From Gordonia polyisoprenivorans (GTDB taxonomy: Bacteria; Actinomycetota; Actinomycetes; Mycobacteriales; Mycobacteriaceae), in contig NZ_CP072203.1 of assembly GCF_017654315.1 (NCBI RefSeq), positions 5,952,001 through 6,016,000 of the forward strand: DNA of 64,000 bases. The letters run 5' to 3'. Of the stretch, positions 18,549-27,317 are shown one piece after another. The position numbers and the translations under genes were made by a program. How positions within the stretch are numbered: the stretch's first letter is position 1; the number at the start of each line of letters is the position of its first letter. The notes beneath the pieces are model-generated. The model had not been told where the DNA came from and ran no database searches. It saw only the letters and a list, made by a program, of their open reading frames with translations.

Positions 18549-19433
18549 CTACTTCTTTGCTGCTCCCGAGCCCCATCGGTCAGGGTGCGGGAAGTCGAGT
18601 ATACCTTCGCCGCTCAGGCTCTGAGTAAAATCGGCTGGTGCCCAACCGGATTCGCACGTCCAGGAGCTCAATGCACGTGGGTGCGACCAGACAGACAATT
18701 CGGTGCCGTCGAATGAGAGACACTGTCCGTGGATTGCCTCGGATTCTGGACTCGCGAGATACACCGCGATAGGAGCAACAGTGTCGGGCGGCGGGAACAC
18801 CAAAGCGTGCTCGACTCCCGACTGGCCGTCGAAGACGCCCGTCATGTCGGTGGCCGCGACAGGTGCCAGAGCGTTGACAGCAATTCCGAATCGTGCGAGC
18901 TCGATGTCCATGACGCGGGTCAGGCCCACGACGCCGGCTTTGGCCGCAGCGTAATTGGCTTGGCCGAACATGCCGAACAGTCCGGCGCCGGAGGTGATGT
19001 TGAGGATGCGACCGCCCCCGGTGGATCGCATGACGCGCGCTGCGGCCGAGCTGCACGACCACGTACCGCGCAGATGCACGTCGATCACCGCATCGAACTC
19101 GTCGACACTCATCTTGGTGAATGAACGGTCACGGGTGATTCCGGCGTTGTTGATCAGCATGTCGATGCCGCCGAAGGTGTCGACGCAATGACTGATCAAG
19201 CCTTGACAGAATGAGTCGTCGGCAACAGAGCCGGCCAGCCCGTTCACGGCCAAGCCGCGCTCACTCATCTCAGCGACGAATGCCGCTGTGGACTTGGCCG
19301 TCGTGCCGTTGACCACCACATGGGCGCCGGCGGTCGCCAGCGCCTCGGCGAACGCCCGGCCCAGGCCACGGGTCGAGCCGGTGACGACAATGGCCGAACC
19401 TTGCAACGAAGGCGATCCACCGATTCCGGTCAT
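18549..19433 (-). CDS. Short-chain dehydrogenase/reductase (3-hydroxyacyl-CoA dehydrogenase type)
   Basis: A 294-residue classical SDR: cofactor motif TGSTRGLGRAFA near residue 17, NNAGITRD near 92, and the active-site NYAAAKAG near 165 with Ser upstream in ITSGAG. The sequence order resembles the (3R)-hydroxyacyl-CoA dehydrogenase domain of MFE-2 and actinobacterial steroid-side-chain SDRs, as does the protein at 59157. It overlaps the SnoaL gene by 4 nt (ATGA) and is the last gene of the 23.5-18.5 kb operon. The C-terminus is about 30 residues longer than usual (past LSFDGTELSVW). Confidence 0.9.
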   Translation of the reverse strand: MTGIGGSPSLQGSAIVVTGSTRGLGRAFAEALATAGAHVVVNGTTAKSTAAFVAEMSERGLAVNGLAGSVADDSFCQGLISHCVDTFGGIDMLINNAGITRDRSFTKMSVDEFDAVIDVHLRGTWSCSSAAARVMRSTGGGRILNITSGAGLFGMFGQANYAAAKAGVVGLTRVMDIELARFGIAVNALAPVAATDMTGVFDGQSGVEHALVFPPPDTVAPIAVYLASPESEAIHGQCLSFDGTELSVWSHPRALSSWTCESGWAPADFTQSLSGEGILDFPHPDRWGSGAAKK

Positions 19434-19894
19434 GCCCTGCGGAGCAACGACATCAAGTAGGCGCCGCCCAAGAGTTGGCCACGCTCAGGTAGTGCGCCGA
19501 GCTGACGAAGCATGTCGGAGATGTCGTACGCTGACTTGTAACTCGCCAACTTGCCGTCCTTGAACTCCAGGAAGATGTCGCAGCCGTGCGAATCAAATGT
19601 CGCATCCGGATTCAGCTTGGCAGGTCCGTGTCCGAACTGACGGAACAACACGATGCCTCGCTTGCGGTCGGCGGAACCGAAGCGCTCTATCTCCTCGAAG
19701 GCGACATCGGGCATGGCCTCCCAGATCTTGTCGACATAGGCTGGCATTCCGCTGATTCCGTTGATGATGTCAGGCCAGAAGGTCCGATCGTCCCAGATGA
19801 TGTCGGGGTGAAGCAGGTCAAGTATCCGATCGGTCGAATGGGAGTTCCACGCGGCAAGCCACCGGGTGGAGAAGTCGTCGAGGAAGTCGGTCAT
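19430..19894 (-). CDS. SnoaL/NTF2-fold protein
   Basis: A 154-residue cone-fold protein beginning MTDFLDDFSTRWLAAWNSH, typical of SnoaL-like and limonene-epoxide-hydrolase-like families. HPDIIWDDRTFWP and the GHGPAKLNPDATFDSHGCDI region complete the NTF2 pattern. ATG 19894 is chosen by homology; a GTG at 19930 overlaps the upstream crotonase stop as GTGA and is a possible alternative. Such proteins are isomerases, hydratases or aldol cyclases, but many are uncharacterised. Three free-standing members and one fused copy occur in this window, always beside CoA-ester enzymes. Confidence 0.8.
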   Translation of the reverse strand: MTDFLDDFSTRWLAAWNSHSTDRILDLLHPDIIWDDRTFWPDIINGISGMPAYVDKIWEAMPDVAFEEIERFGSADRKRGIVLFRQFGHGPAKLNPDATFDSHGCDIFLEFKDGKLASYKSAYDISDMLRQLGALPERGQLLGGAYLMSLLRRA

Positions 19895-19926
19895 GGCATG
19901 TCCCGCCGTTGGTCGATGGGGTTGCT

Positions 19927-20691
19927 TCACTTGGTGATTCGTTTGTATGCAGCACCGATGCGGTCGACGACGTCGGCGTGCCAGATCACTTCGCGGTAGG
20001 CCAGCGTCTCGTAGGTCAATGCACTGATCGGGTCCATCGCCGGCGAGCGACGTGCCATTTCCTTGTTGTTGATCGCCGATGCGGTTCCCGTCTCGGCAAT
20101 GGATCGGGCCAGCCGGGTGGCTTCGTCGACGACATTACCGGCGGGCACGAGTCGGTCGAGTATGCCGATCCGGAGCGCTTCGGCGGCGTCGATCTTGTCG
20201 CCGGAGAACGTCAGCAGTTTGGCCTGGCTCAGGCCGACGATCTTCCAGAGGGGCGAGAAGTAGGGCGTGAGACCCATTTTGATCTGTGGGAATCCCATAA
20301 TGACGTTGTCCGCGCCGATGCGGATGTCGCAGAACACCGCGATGTCGCATCCCCCGCCGAGTGCCGGGCCGCCAACGGCGGCAATGGTGGGTTTCGAGTA
20401 GTCGAGCAGGGTGCCGTATGCGCGCAAGCAGGCGTTGGAGTATGCGTCGCGTCGTTCTTGGTTGGTGAACATGGACTGCAGTTTGAGATCGAGGCCGGCG
20501 CAGAATATCTCTTCGCCACCGGTGATGACGACGCAGGCGACATCGTCGTTGCCGGCCCAGTCGTCGAGACAGTCGCTCAGGTCGGCGAAGAGCTCGAGGC
20601 TGAGCGCATTGCGCCGTTCGTACCGGCTGAACGCGATGGTTCCGACTCCTTGATCGATGCTGGTGGTGATCTCGCCGTACGTGTTTGCCAT
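19927..20691 (-). CDS. Crotonase with Asp/Gln in place of the two hydratase glutamates
   Basis: A 254-residue enoyl-CoA hydratase/isomerase-family protein starting at ATG 20691 after GAAGGAG. The oxyanion-hole elements (IFCAGLDLK and VGGPALGGG) are present. The first hydratase Glu position is Asp (GGGCDIAVFCD) and the second is Gln (GFPQIKMG), the same substitutions as in the crotonase at 23716. The enzyme is therefore unlikely to be a standard syn-hydratase; isomerase, hydrolase or lyase chemistry is possible. It is followed in the operon by SnoaL and SDR genes. Upstream the frame stays open for 108 codons without a better start. Confidence 0.85.
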   Translation of the reverse strand: MANTYGEITTSIDQGVGTIAFSRYERRNALSLELFADLSDCLDDWAGNDDVACVVITGGEEIFCAGLDLKLQSMFTNQERRDAYSNACLRAYGTLLDYSKPTIAAVGGPALGGGCDIAVFCDIRIGADNVIMGFPQIKMGLTPYFSPLWKIVGLSQAKLLTFSGDKIDAAEALRIGILDRLVPAGNVVDEATRLARSIAETGTASAINNKEMARRSPAMDPISALTYETLAYREVIWHADVVDRIGAAYKRITK

Positions 20692-21043
20692 AACGTGTCT
20701 CCTTCGAGGTGGGTATTTCAGATCGGGTGTGTGAAGCGGCGTACTGCGCTCTGAGTTTGTTCTTCTGGAATTCGCCGCGGGGGAGCGGCGAAGATCATCG
20801 ACGACATTGACTGGTTCTGATGTCTCCTGGTTGACGACTCGAGCACGGCGGTAAGGGATGTGTGCACCTGCGGTCTGTTCGTTCGAGGGCACGCCGTTGT
20901 CGAGTGTGACGATTGCCATGGACCTGCTCTCGCATCTCCGGATCGCGAACACATATCCCTTGCGTCCCTGATCGCATGACTCTCCTTCCTCGAACGCCCA
21001 CCCCTCGGGAACCAAGGTGTGTTTCGCGGTATGACAGGGTCGA
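20692..21043. other. Gap inside the 23.5-18.5 kb operon, no gene recognised
   Basis: These 352 bases separate the thioesterase-like gene from the crotonase gene on the - strand. The - strand frame of the crotonase remains open upstream from 20691 to 21015, with ATG codons and GAGGAAGGAG near 20990, but the encoded residues (rich in Arg, Pro and Asn) match no family I recognise. It may be a degraded small gene or an internal promoter region. No hairpin of note was seen. Confidence 0.4.
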
Positions 21044-21898
21044 CTACGGCGCGAGCACGGTGTCTCGTGCCAGCGTCAGATGGGCCCTGGTTCCGACCTC
21101 CCTGTCTGGAGTGACGAGTTCGGCGTCATAGGTCGCGATCGTGCGACCTCGCCGTCGATGTCGGATGCAAATGTTGAGCGGTTCGGCGAACGCCGAGAGC
21201 GGACGCATAAACTCGGCTGACACGTGAACGATCGACATATCCGTAGCCGCGTGGGCACGAGCAGCTTCCGCCACCGCTGCGCAGAGCGCGGCAACCTGGG
21301 CCCCGCCATGCACCACACCCGACGGGTTCGCAGTGGTGACGCCAGTCGGCATCACGGTCGTCCCAGGCGTCACCTCAATGTCCAGACCGAGCAGCTCGAC
21401 CAGAGTCGATGAATGCCGTCGTGCGAGCGCGGCCTCGGAGGGGTGGGGCAGCTCTGCTACATCAAACATGAACATGCCACTCCCGGTGGCGACCAATTCC
21501 GCTGCGCCGAATTCTGCTGCTTTGCAGCGAATTTTGCAGTTACTCGAGGCTACAGCACCTGCACTGAACCCACTGCGGCCGATCCCGCGAACCGTGTCGG
21601 CTGCAGCAAGCGCTGCGGGGTTCACGTTGAGGTCGATCCGCAGCGTGATACAGCTGTGCGACCGTGTCGGGTCCAGTGTCGCCCGGGCGAGCAGTAGGTC
21701 GATCATCGGCATCAGCCACCCCGGGTTGGGATCGCCAAGTGGCTTGGTGCAGTCCGCTACGGCCATACCGTTGCTGTGGCCGATCAGGCGAACACCAAAC
21801 AGTTCGTCGGGTGGTCCAGTCGGGCCGATCAGCGAGGGAGCTCCGTCTGCGGCGCAGCGCGCGAAATCGTCGACGAATCGCGTGTCGTCGACGGTCAT
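21044..21898 (-). CDS. PaaI/hotdog thioesterase family protein, double domain
   Basis: A 284-residue protein from ATG 21898, which overlaps the upstream ligase stop as ATGA; the frame is open further upstream but that is ligase-gene shadow. The C-terminal half has the PaaI hotdog core (ANPSGVVHGGAQVAALCAAVAEAA near residue 205-228, then VHVSAEFMRPL) and the N-terminal half is a more divergent hotdog. It probably hydrolyses acyl-CoA esters made by the adjoining ligase pathway. It shares architecture with the protein at 17583-18497. Confidence 0.78.
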   Translation of the reverse strand: MTVDDTRFVDDFARCAADGAPSLIGPTGPPDELFGVRLIGHSNGMAVADCTKPLGDPNPGWLMPMIDLLLARATLDPTRSHSCITLRIDLNVNPAALAAADTVRGIGRSGFSAGAVASSNCKIRCKAAEFGAAELVATGSGMFMFDVAELPHPSEAALARRHSSTLVELLGLDIEVTPGTTVMPTGVTTANPSGVVHGGAQVAALCAAVAEAARAHAATDMSIVHVSAEFMRPLSAFAEPLNICIRHRRRGRTIATYDAELVTPDREVGTRAHLTLARDTVLAP

Positions 21899-23547
21899 CT
21901 CGCGGACGCCGCGGCAGTGTTGTCGCTGCCGTTGTCGAGGTGGGCGTTGAGCTCGGTGGCGAGGTCGGGCAGATCCACCAGACGGAACTTCTGGATCTTT
22001 CCCGACATCGTCGTGGGAATGTCGGCAACCACATGCCATTCGACGGGGAACTTTGCCCGGGCCATCTTCAACTCGTCGAGGTGGCGGAGATAGGTTTGCG
22101 CCCCCTCCCATTCCACTCCGTCGCGCAACGCGACCCATGCCCCGACACCCTCGCCGAAGCGTTTATCGGGGACGGCTGTCACCGCCACGCGGCCGATGTC
22201 GGGGTGCGACAACAACGCCGCCTCGATGTCCTGGGTCGAGAACTTCTCCCCTCCCCGATTGATGATATCCTTCATTCGGCCAGTCATCCTGACCCAACCG
22301 TCTTTCACCTCCCCGACATCCCCGGGATAGAAGAACCCGGCGTCGTCGCTCTGCGCCGCAGTCACCACTGGATCCGTGTAGCCGTCGAAGAGTTGAGGTC
22401 CTCGGATCCGCAGTTGTCCGATCCGACCTTCGGGCAAGGGCTGACGCAGTTCGTCGACCGCCTCGATCTCCATGCCTGGCAACATTCGACCGTCCCATTC
22501 GGCGCGCTGTTCAAGTGGATCTGATTCGCTTGCAGCGGTGCATATTCCGGCGGTTTCGGTCATCCCGTAATTACGGGTAGCGCTGATCCCTACAGCTGCG
22601 GCGTCACGGATCAGGTTCGGCGGGATGGTCGAACCCGCACACTGATAACTGCGGAGTCGATGGGTCGCACCCGCGCCCGCCGCGTACCGATCGATCAACT
22701 CTTGCAGGAATATGGTCGCGCCCATCATGACCGTGACCCGTTCCCGTTCGATGACGCCGACCGCCTCGTCAGCATTCCAACCCGGCAGGATCACCGCGCG
22801 CGCCCCCAGATGGGCCGGCATCACCAGGCCCGCGACGAAGCCACCCAGATGCGAGAGAGGCGTAGCGGCCGCCAGCACCGTGGTCTCGTCCAGATTCATC
22901 ACATCGGCGTAGTTGCGCAGATGTGCGATCAACGCGCGGGAACTGAGCAGCGCGCCCTTCGGCGCCGATGTGGTGCCCGACGTGTAGAGGATGAGAGCCG
23001 GCTCGTCCGCCGCAAGAGGTTCCGGCAGCGAACCATTGGCGTCGATCCCGGTCTGCGTCACCGCGGTCCAGCCCGACTGCTCACCACCGACGAGGAACTT
23101 GATCCGCGGCGCATGGCCGAGCCGTCCGAGAGCGGCATCTATCTCCGCGTGAGGAAGGCGGCTGCCGAGCGTGTGGGCGACCGCGACCACCGACGGCCTG
23201 CTATCGGCGAGGATCTGCTCGGTCTCGTGCTCACGATAGATCGGCACGACCGGCACGTTGATCGCTCCGATGCGGAACGCGGCCACCTGCAGAACCAAAG
23301 CTTCCAGGCAATTGGGGAGTTGGACGAACACGCGGTCACGACGCTGCACTCCGTGCGCGATCATCGTCGCGGCAACCCCGTTCACCCAGGACGAGAACTG
23401 CCCGTAGGTCACCCGACGGTCGTTGAAACAGAACAACTCACGGTCCGGAAACCGTTGCGCTTGCCGACCGATGAGCTCGCCGATCCGCCCGTCGGTCCAC
23501 AGTCCGAGCTCGGTGTACTGCGCAGCGCGTGCGGTGTCGACTCTCAT
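21895..23547 (-). CDS. Acyl-CoA ligase (AMP-forming), cyclohexanecarboxylate-ligase-like
   Basis: A 550-residue ANL ligase. ATG 23547 follows GGGAGA; a frame extension to 23598 has no such site. Motifs are YTSGTTSAPKGALLSS near residue 190, YGMTETAGI near 330, GFFYPGDVGEVKDGWVRMTGR near 405 and MSGKIQKFRL near 520. It resembles the ligase at 2860-4479 over its length, sharing VPIYREHE and NRGGEKFS, the pattern of alicyclic acid ligases. It heads an operon of thioesterase, crotonase, SnoaL and SDR genes. The shared motif at 23591 lies in the promoter facing the crotonase gene at 23716. Confidence 0.9.
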   Translation of the reverse strand: MRVDTARAAQYTELGLWTDGRIGELIGRQAQRFPDRELFCFNDRRVTYGQFSSWVNGVAATMIAHGVQRRDRVFVQLPNCLEALVLQVAAFRIGAINVPVVPIYREHETEQILADSRPSVVAVAHTLGSRLPHAEIDAALGRLGHAPRIKFLVGGEQSGWTAVTQTGIDANGSLPEPLAADEPALILYTSGTTSAPKGALLSSRALIAHLRNYADVMNLDETTVLAAATPLSHLGGFVAGLVMPAHLGARAVILPGWNADEAVGVIERERVTVMMGATIFLQELIDRYAAGAGATHRLRSYQCAGSTIPPNLIRDAAAVGISATRNYGMTETAGICTAASESDPLEQRAEWDGRMLPGMEIEAVDELRQPLPEGRIGQLRIRGPQLFDGYTDPVVTAAQSDDAGFFYPGDVGEVKDGWVRMTGRMKDIINRGGEKFSTQDIEAALLSHPDIGRVAVTAVPDKRFGEGVGAWVALRDGVEWEGAQTYLRHLDELKMARAKFPVEWHVVADIPTTMSGKIQKFRLVDLPDLATELNAHLDNGSDNTAAASAR

Positions 23548-23590
23548 CGATGTTCTCCCAGGGCAGTGATGTGGCTTACCTGACAAACAA

Positions 23591-23608
23591 TACAACATGT
23601 CCGGATTT
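23591..23608. promoter_or_regulatory. Operator-like motif TACAnnATGTyCGr (copy 1)
   Basis: TACAACATGTCCGGATTT lies in the divergent promoter between the ligase (start 23547, -) and crotonase (start 23716, +). Two similar strings occur at 26577 and 26606, directly upstream of the TetR gene at 26688. The shared sequence suggests one regulator for the three transcription units. Confidence 0.5.
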
Positions 23609-23715
23609 AATGGAAGGTCGCCCGAACGATGTGTATGGTTTTCACACGGCCGGGCAAGCCGATGGGAACAGCCGCCGGAGTGACCAATTCACCTGACCAA
23701 CAAAGGACTTCACTG

Positions 23716-24507
23716 ATGTCGAAATACGAATATCTCCTGACTTCCGTCGAGGACGGGGTGGGAATCATGCAGCTGAACCATCCGGAGAAGCGCAACGCAC
23801 TCGGATGGGAGTTGCACCATGAGGTCATCGCGGCACTCGACGAGTGGGCCTACGACGACGACGTGGCAGCGGTCCTCATCATCGGGAACGAGGACTACTT
23901 CTGCGCCGGCTGGGCGTTGGATGTCCTACAGGGCACCGAGGGCGCCGACCGGACGAGATTCACCGACCTCGCACTGCACCTGATGGTCGCGATCTACGAC
24001 TACCGCAAGCCCACCGTGGCGGGGGTTGCCGGCGTCGCGCCGGGATACGGGATGGATGTGGCGAACATGTGCGACATCACGATCGCGTCGAAGAACGCGT
24101 CATTCGGCTCCACACAGGTGAAGTATGCGATGAACGGCTTTTACCATGGCATCCTCAGCAAAACCAACACCCAACGAGCCCGCCGGATGCTCTTCACCGG
24201 TGACCCGATCTCAGCCGAAGAGGCGCAACGATGTGGACTCGTCGACGAGGTCGTCGAGGTCGGCACGCTACGCGAGAACGCCCTACGGCTGGCCAAACAG
24301 ATCGCCGAGAACGGCGCCGAACTGACCTCGGTACTCAAAGAGGTCGCCTTGCGCGCCCAGAACATGGACCACATCGGCGCCACCGCGTACGAACTGCGCG
24401 TCACCCACGATCTGGTGCAGCGCGAGCTGTTCACCAAACGTATTGCCACCGGGCTCGAACGCCTCAAGTCCGGCCAGAGCCGAGCCACCGAGCGCGCCGC
24501 GCTCTGA
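23716..24507 (+). CDS. Crotonase-family protein (Asp/Gln active-site variant)
   Basis: A 263-residue crotonase starting at ATG 23716 after AAAGGA; the frame is open upstream to 23629 but that would include the promoter motif. Oxyanion-hole segments are DYFCAGWALDVL and AGVAPGYGMDV. The catalytic Glu positions carry Asp (GYGMDVANMCD) and Gln (FGSTQVKYA), matching the crotonase at 19927. It stands alone on the + strand between two - strand operons and ends 35 bases from the convergent dehydrogenase gene. The reaction is not a classical enoyl-CoA hydration, judging by these residues; isomerase or hydrolase activity is more plausible. Confidence 0.85.
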   Translation: MSKYEYLLTSVEDGVGIMQLNHPEKRNALGWELHHEVIAALDEWAYDDDVAAVLIIGNEDYFCAGWALDVLQGTEGADRTRFTDLALHLMVAIYDYRKPTVAGVAGVAPGYGMDVANMCDITIASKNASFGSTQVKYAMNGFYHGILSKTNTQRARRMLFTGDPISAEEAQRCGLVDEVVEVGTLRENALRLAKQIAENGAELTSVLKEVALRAQNMDHIGATAYELRVTHDLVQRELFTKRIATGLERLKSGQSRATERAAL

Positions 24508-24542
24508 TTCGCACGTCACGATCGCCCGCGAGAGATCATCGG

Positions 24543-25715
24543 TCACAATCCCAGTGAGCGACCGATGATCTCCTTCATGATCTCGGTGGTCCCGCCGTAG
24601 ATGGACTGGATGCGGGCGTCGACAAACGCTCGACTGACCGGATACTCCTTCATGTAGCCGTAGCCGCCATGCAGTTGCAGGCAGCGGTCCGCGACGCGCA
24701 TCTGCAGTTCCGTCGCCCACCATTTCGCCTTGGCCGCCTGGACCGGCGAGAGAACTTTGCGCACATGCAGCTCTACGCAGTGGTCGACGAAGACGCGGGC
24801 GATGTTGACTTCGGTGTCGAGTTCGGCGAGGAGGAAACGGTTGTTCTGGAACGAACCGATCGGTGTGCCGAAAGCTCTGCGTTCCTTGACATATTCGATC
24901 GTGCGCGCGAGTGTTCCCTCGGCAGCCGCAGCCGCGGTGACCGCCAGCGACAACCGTTCCTGTGGCAGGTTGCGCATCAACTGGTAGAAGCCCTCGCCTT
25001 CCTCCCCCAGGCGATTCGCCACCGGTACGCGGACGTCGCCGAAGCTCAGTTCACTGGTGTCCTGTCCGTGCAACCCGAGCTTGTCGAGATTGCGACCCTT
25101 CACGAAACCTGGCGTGCCGGCCTCGACCACGATGAGGGTCAGTCCCTTGTGGGCATCATCTGATGTGCGGGTGGCGACGACGACGAGATCGCAGTTCTGG
25201 CCGTTCGAGATGAAGGTCTTCGCGCCGTTGATCACGTAAGAGTCACCGTCGCGGACCGCGCGGGTGCGGATACCCGACAGGTCGCTGCCGGTGCCCGGCT
25301 CGGTCATGGCGATGGCACCGATGAGGGATCCATCGGTGAGCCCAGGCAGCCAACGCGACTTTTGCTCGTCGGTGGTCAGATCGAGCAGGTAGGGCCCGAC
25401 CACATCGTTCTGCAAGGCCAAACCGAGTCCTGCCGACGCGAACCCCGATCGGGCGAACTCTTCATTGACGATGGCATTGAATCGGAAGTCGTCGATGCCG
25501 GCACCGCCTAGCTGCTCGGGAGTCGGAAACAACAGCATGCCCGCGTTGCCCGCCTGGGTGAACAGTTCCCGATCGACGATCCTGGCATCTTCCCACCGGT
25601 CGAAATTCGGCGCGACCACGCGCGTGAGGAACGCGGACACCGTCTGGCGGAACTGTTCATGCTCGTCGGCGTACACGGATCGATTCACGGCGAAATCGGG
25701 TAGGGCGATTGCCAT
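24543..25715 (-). CDS. Acyl-CoA dehydrogenase
   Basis: A 390-residue acyl-CoA dehydrogenase, ATG 25715 preceded by AGGAG. The FAD-binding segment AMTEPGTGSDLSGIRTRAV and the C-terminal QLHGGYGYMKEYPVSRAF with Glu, followed by IQSIYGGTTEIMKEIIGR, are all present. It is a paralogue of the enzyme at 16438-17586. The gene lies 27 bases downstream of a crotonase gene (25743-26546), an operon of two beta-oxidation-type genes. It likely desaturates the CoA ester of a branched or cyclic acid, but the substrate is unknown. Confidence 0.94.
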   Translation of the reverse strand: MAIALPDFAVNRSVYADEHEQFRQTVSAFLTRVVAPNFDRWEDARIVDRELFTQAGNAGMLLFPTPEQLGGAGIDDFRFNAIVNEEFARSGFASAGLGLALQNDVVGPYLLDLTTDEQKSRWLPGLTDGSLIGAIAMTEPGTGSDLSGIRTRAVRDGDSYVINGAKTFISNGQNCDLVVVATRTSDDAHKGLTLIVVEAGTPGFVKGRNLDKLGLHGQDTSELSFGDVRVPVANRLGEEGEGFYQLMRNLPQERLSLAVTAAAAAEGTLARTIEYVKERRAFGTPIGSFQNNRFLLAELDTEVNIARVFVDHCVELHVRKVLSPVQAAKAKWWATELQMRVADRCLQLHGGYGYMKEYPVSRAFVDARIQSIYGGTTEIMKEIIGRSLGL

Positions 25716-25742
25716 TGTGCAGCTCCTGGTTTCGGTTTCTGG

Positions 25743-26546
25743 TCAGTGCGGAGACAGGTTTCGAATGCACGCAGCCTGGCCGATGGCGGCGATCCTCAGG
25801 CTGTCGGCTTCGTCCTGGGCATCAATCGATGCCTTGACATACGCCACCGCCGCGCGAGACATCCCCGCGATGGATACGGCGTACTCATTCACTGCGGTGT
25901 CGAGTCCGGCGGCGGGCAGTGACCGTAGCGCGACTCCCGCCGCGACCGCCTCACCGCCGGTGAGTTCACGGCCGGTCAGGATAAGGTCCAATGCACGCTC
26001 GCGACCGATCAGCCGAGGCAGGCTCCACGTGGCACCGAGATCTGGCAGCATCTGTTTGGTGCACTCCAGCAACGCGATTCGGGCGTCAGCGGCGACGATA
26101 CGGATGTCGCAGGCGAGGGCGAGTTGCATGCCGGCTCCCAGTACCGCCCCCGACAATTGAGCGATGGTGACAAACGGCGCTCGGCGGATGGCGGTGATCA
26201 CCCGTTGCGCGTCATGAATCGCACCGAGCATCGGATCCGGCGTGCCGACCGGATGTTCGGCCAGGGTCCGGATGAATCCTCCCGGGCGCGTGAACTCGTG
26301 CAGATCGATGCCCGAGCTGAACGAGTGGCCACAACCCTTGACGATGACCGCGACGACCTCGGGCTGTGCGCTGAGGTCGCCGAACGCATCGGTGATCTCA
26401 CGCCACATCGTCAGGTTCTGCGCGTTGTGTCGTTCGGGACGGTTGAGGGCGACGACGCGAACTGCACCCGAACCGGTCACCGCGATGGTTGAGAATGTTC
26501 GGCCTGAACCTGATTGATCCTGATCACCGCCCGGATGGTCGGTCAT
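25743..26546 (-). CDS. Enoyl-CoA hydratase/isomerase family protein
   Basis: A 267-residue crotonase, GGAGG before ATG 26546. The first Glu position is Gln (GAGMQLALACD), while the second Glu is kept (RIALLECTKQ) and an Asp follows in LPDLGATWSLPR, as in dienoyl-CoA isomerase-like and related actinobacterial EchA proteins. This pattern suggests double-bond isomerisation over hydration. It is first in a two-gene operon with an acyl-CoA dehydrogenase. The divergent TetR gene at 26688 is the probable regulator, with two copies of an operator-like motif between them. Confidence 0.87.
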   Translation of the reverse strand: MTDHPGGDQDQSGSGRTFSTIAVTGSGAVRVVALNRPERHNAQNLTMWREITDAFGDLSAQPEVVAVIVKGCGHSFSSGIDLHEFTRPGGFIRTLAEHPVGTPDPMLGAIHDAQRVITAIRRAPFVTIAQLSGAVLGAGMQLALACDIRIVAADARIALLECTKQMLPDLGATWSLPRLIGRERALDLILTGRELTGGEAVAAGVALRSLPAAGLDTAVNEYAVSIAGMSRAAVAYVKASIDAQDEADSLRIAAIGQAACIRNLSPH

Positions 26547-26576
26547 TGATCCTCCACTCGGCGCGCGGATAATTCG

Positions 26577-26624
26577 TACAATATGTTCGACTTTGGAAAT
26601 GAGCGTACACGATGTTCGAGCTTT
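26577..26624. promoter_or_regulatory. Two direct copies of TACAnnATGTyCGr (copies 2 and 3)
   Basis: TACAATATGTTCGACTTT (26577-26594) and TACACGATGTTCGAGCTTT (26606-26624) are direct repeats spaced 29 bp, between the crotonase start (26546, -) and the TetR start (26688, +). A third copy is at 23591. They are probable binding sites for the TetR protein encoded next to them. Confidence 0.6.
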
Positions 26625-26687
26625 CCAGTAGCGGCAAGTAGACTGGGTTCATCACGGAACTGAGGCCGAAGCGATCAGAGAGAGGCC

Positions 26688-27317
26688 ATGGCCACACAGA
26701 CGACAGACGCCGCTCGTACGCCGGGCCGCGAGCGGCAGCGTGCGGCTACGGTCCGGCGCGCGACCGAGGCCGCAGAGGCATTGCTGGCCGAGGGGGTTCC
26801 CTTCCGGGACCTGAGCGTCGAGCAGGTCATCTCCCGGGCCGGCATCGCGCGCTCAACGTTCTACTCGCACTTCGATGACCTCGGCCATCTGCTGCGCGCG
26901 CTCGGCGAGGGCGTGCTCGCCGACGTCATCGCCGCGGCCCGGGTCTGGATGGATGCCGAATCAAAGCTCACCCACGCCGAGCTCCGAGACGCCCTGGCCG
27001 GACTCGTTGCCACCTATCGGAAACGCGCGAAGCTGCTTGCGGCGCTTGCCGAGGCCTCGACATCGGACCCCATGGTCCGCGATGAGTTCCACGGATTGTT
27101 CGCCGCCGGTCATGTCGAGTTGGCCAAACACATCAGACGCGGACAGCAAGCAGGGTTCGTTCGCAACGACGTCGACCCCGGCCCCACCGCCGGCTGGCTG
27201 GTCTGGATGGTCGAACGCGGCCTCTACCAACAGGTTCGGGTGGCAAAACCGCGGGCCGTCAAGCGTGAGGTCGATGCACTGACAGACATCGTGTGGAACA
27301 CGCTCTATCGAGCCTGA
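26688..27317 (+). CDS. TetR-family transcriptional regulator
   Basis: A 209-residue TetR protein. GAGAGAGG precedes ATG. After a short basic tail, the HTH region reads RRATEAAEALLAEGVPFRDL then VEQVISRAGIARSTFYSHFDD. The ligand domain contains RKRAKLLAALAEASTSDP, typical of acyl-CoA-responsive TetR subfamilies in actinobacteria. It is divergent from the crotonase/dehydrogenase operon and is a good candidate to bind the repeats at 26577-26624 and the related site at 23591. Confidence 0.9.
   Translation: MATQTTDAARTPGRERQRAATVRRATEAAEALLAEGVPFRDLSVEQVISRAGIARSTFYSHFDDLGHLLRALGEGVLADVIAAARVWMDAESKLTHAELRDALAGLVATYRKRAKLLAALAEASTSDPMVRDEFHGLFAAGHVELAKHIRRGQQAGFVRNDVDPGPTAGWLVWMVERGLYQQVRVAKPRAVKREVDALTDIVWNTLYRA

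Noticed and set aside
22660..23583. 307-codon + strand frame opposite the ligase at 21895-23547
   Set aside because: Antisense shadow; Arg/His-rich with no recognisable motif.
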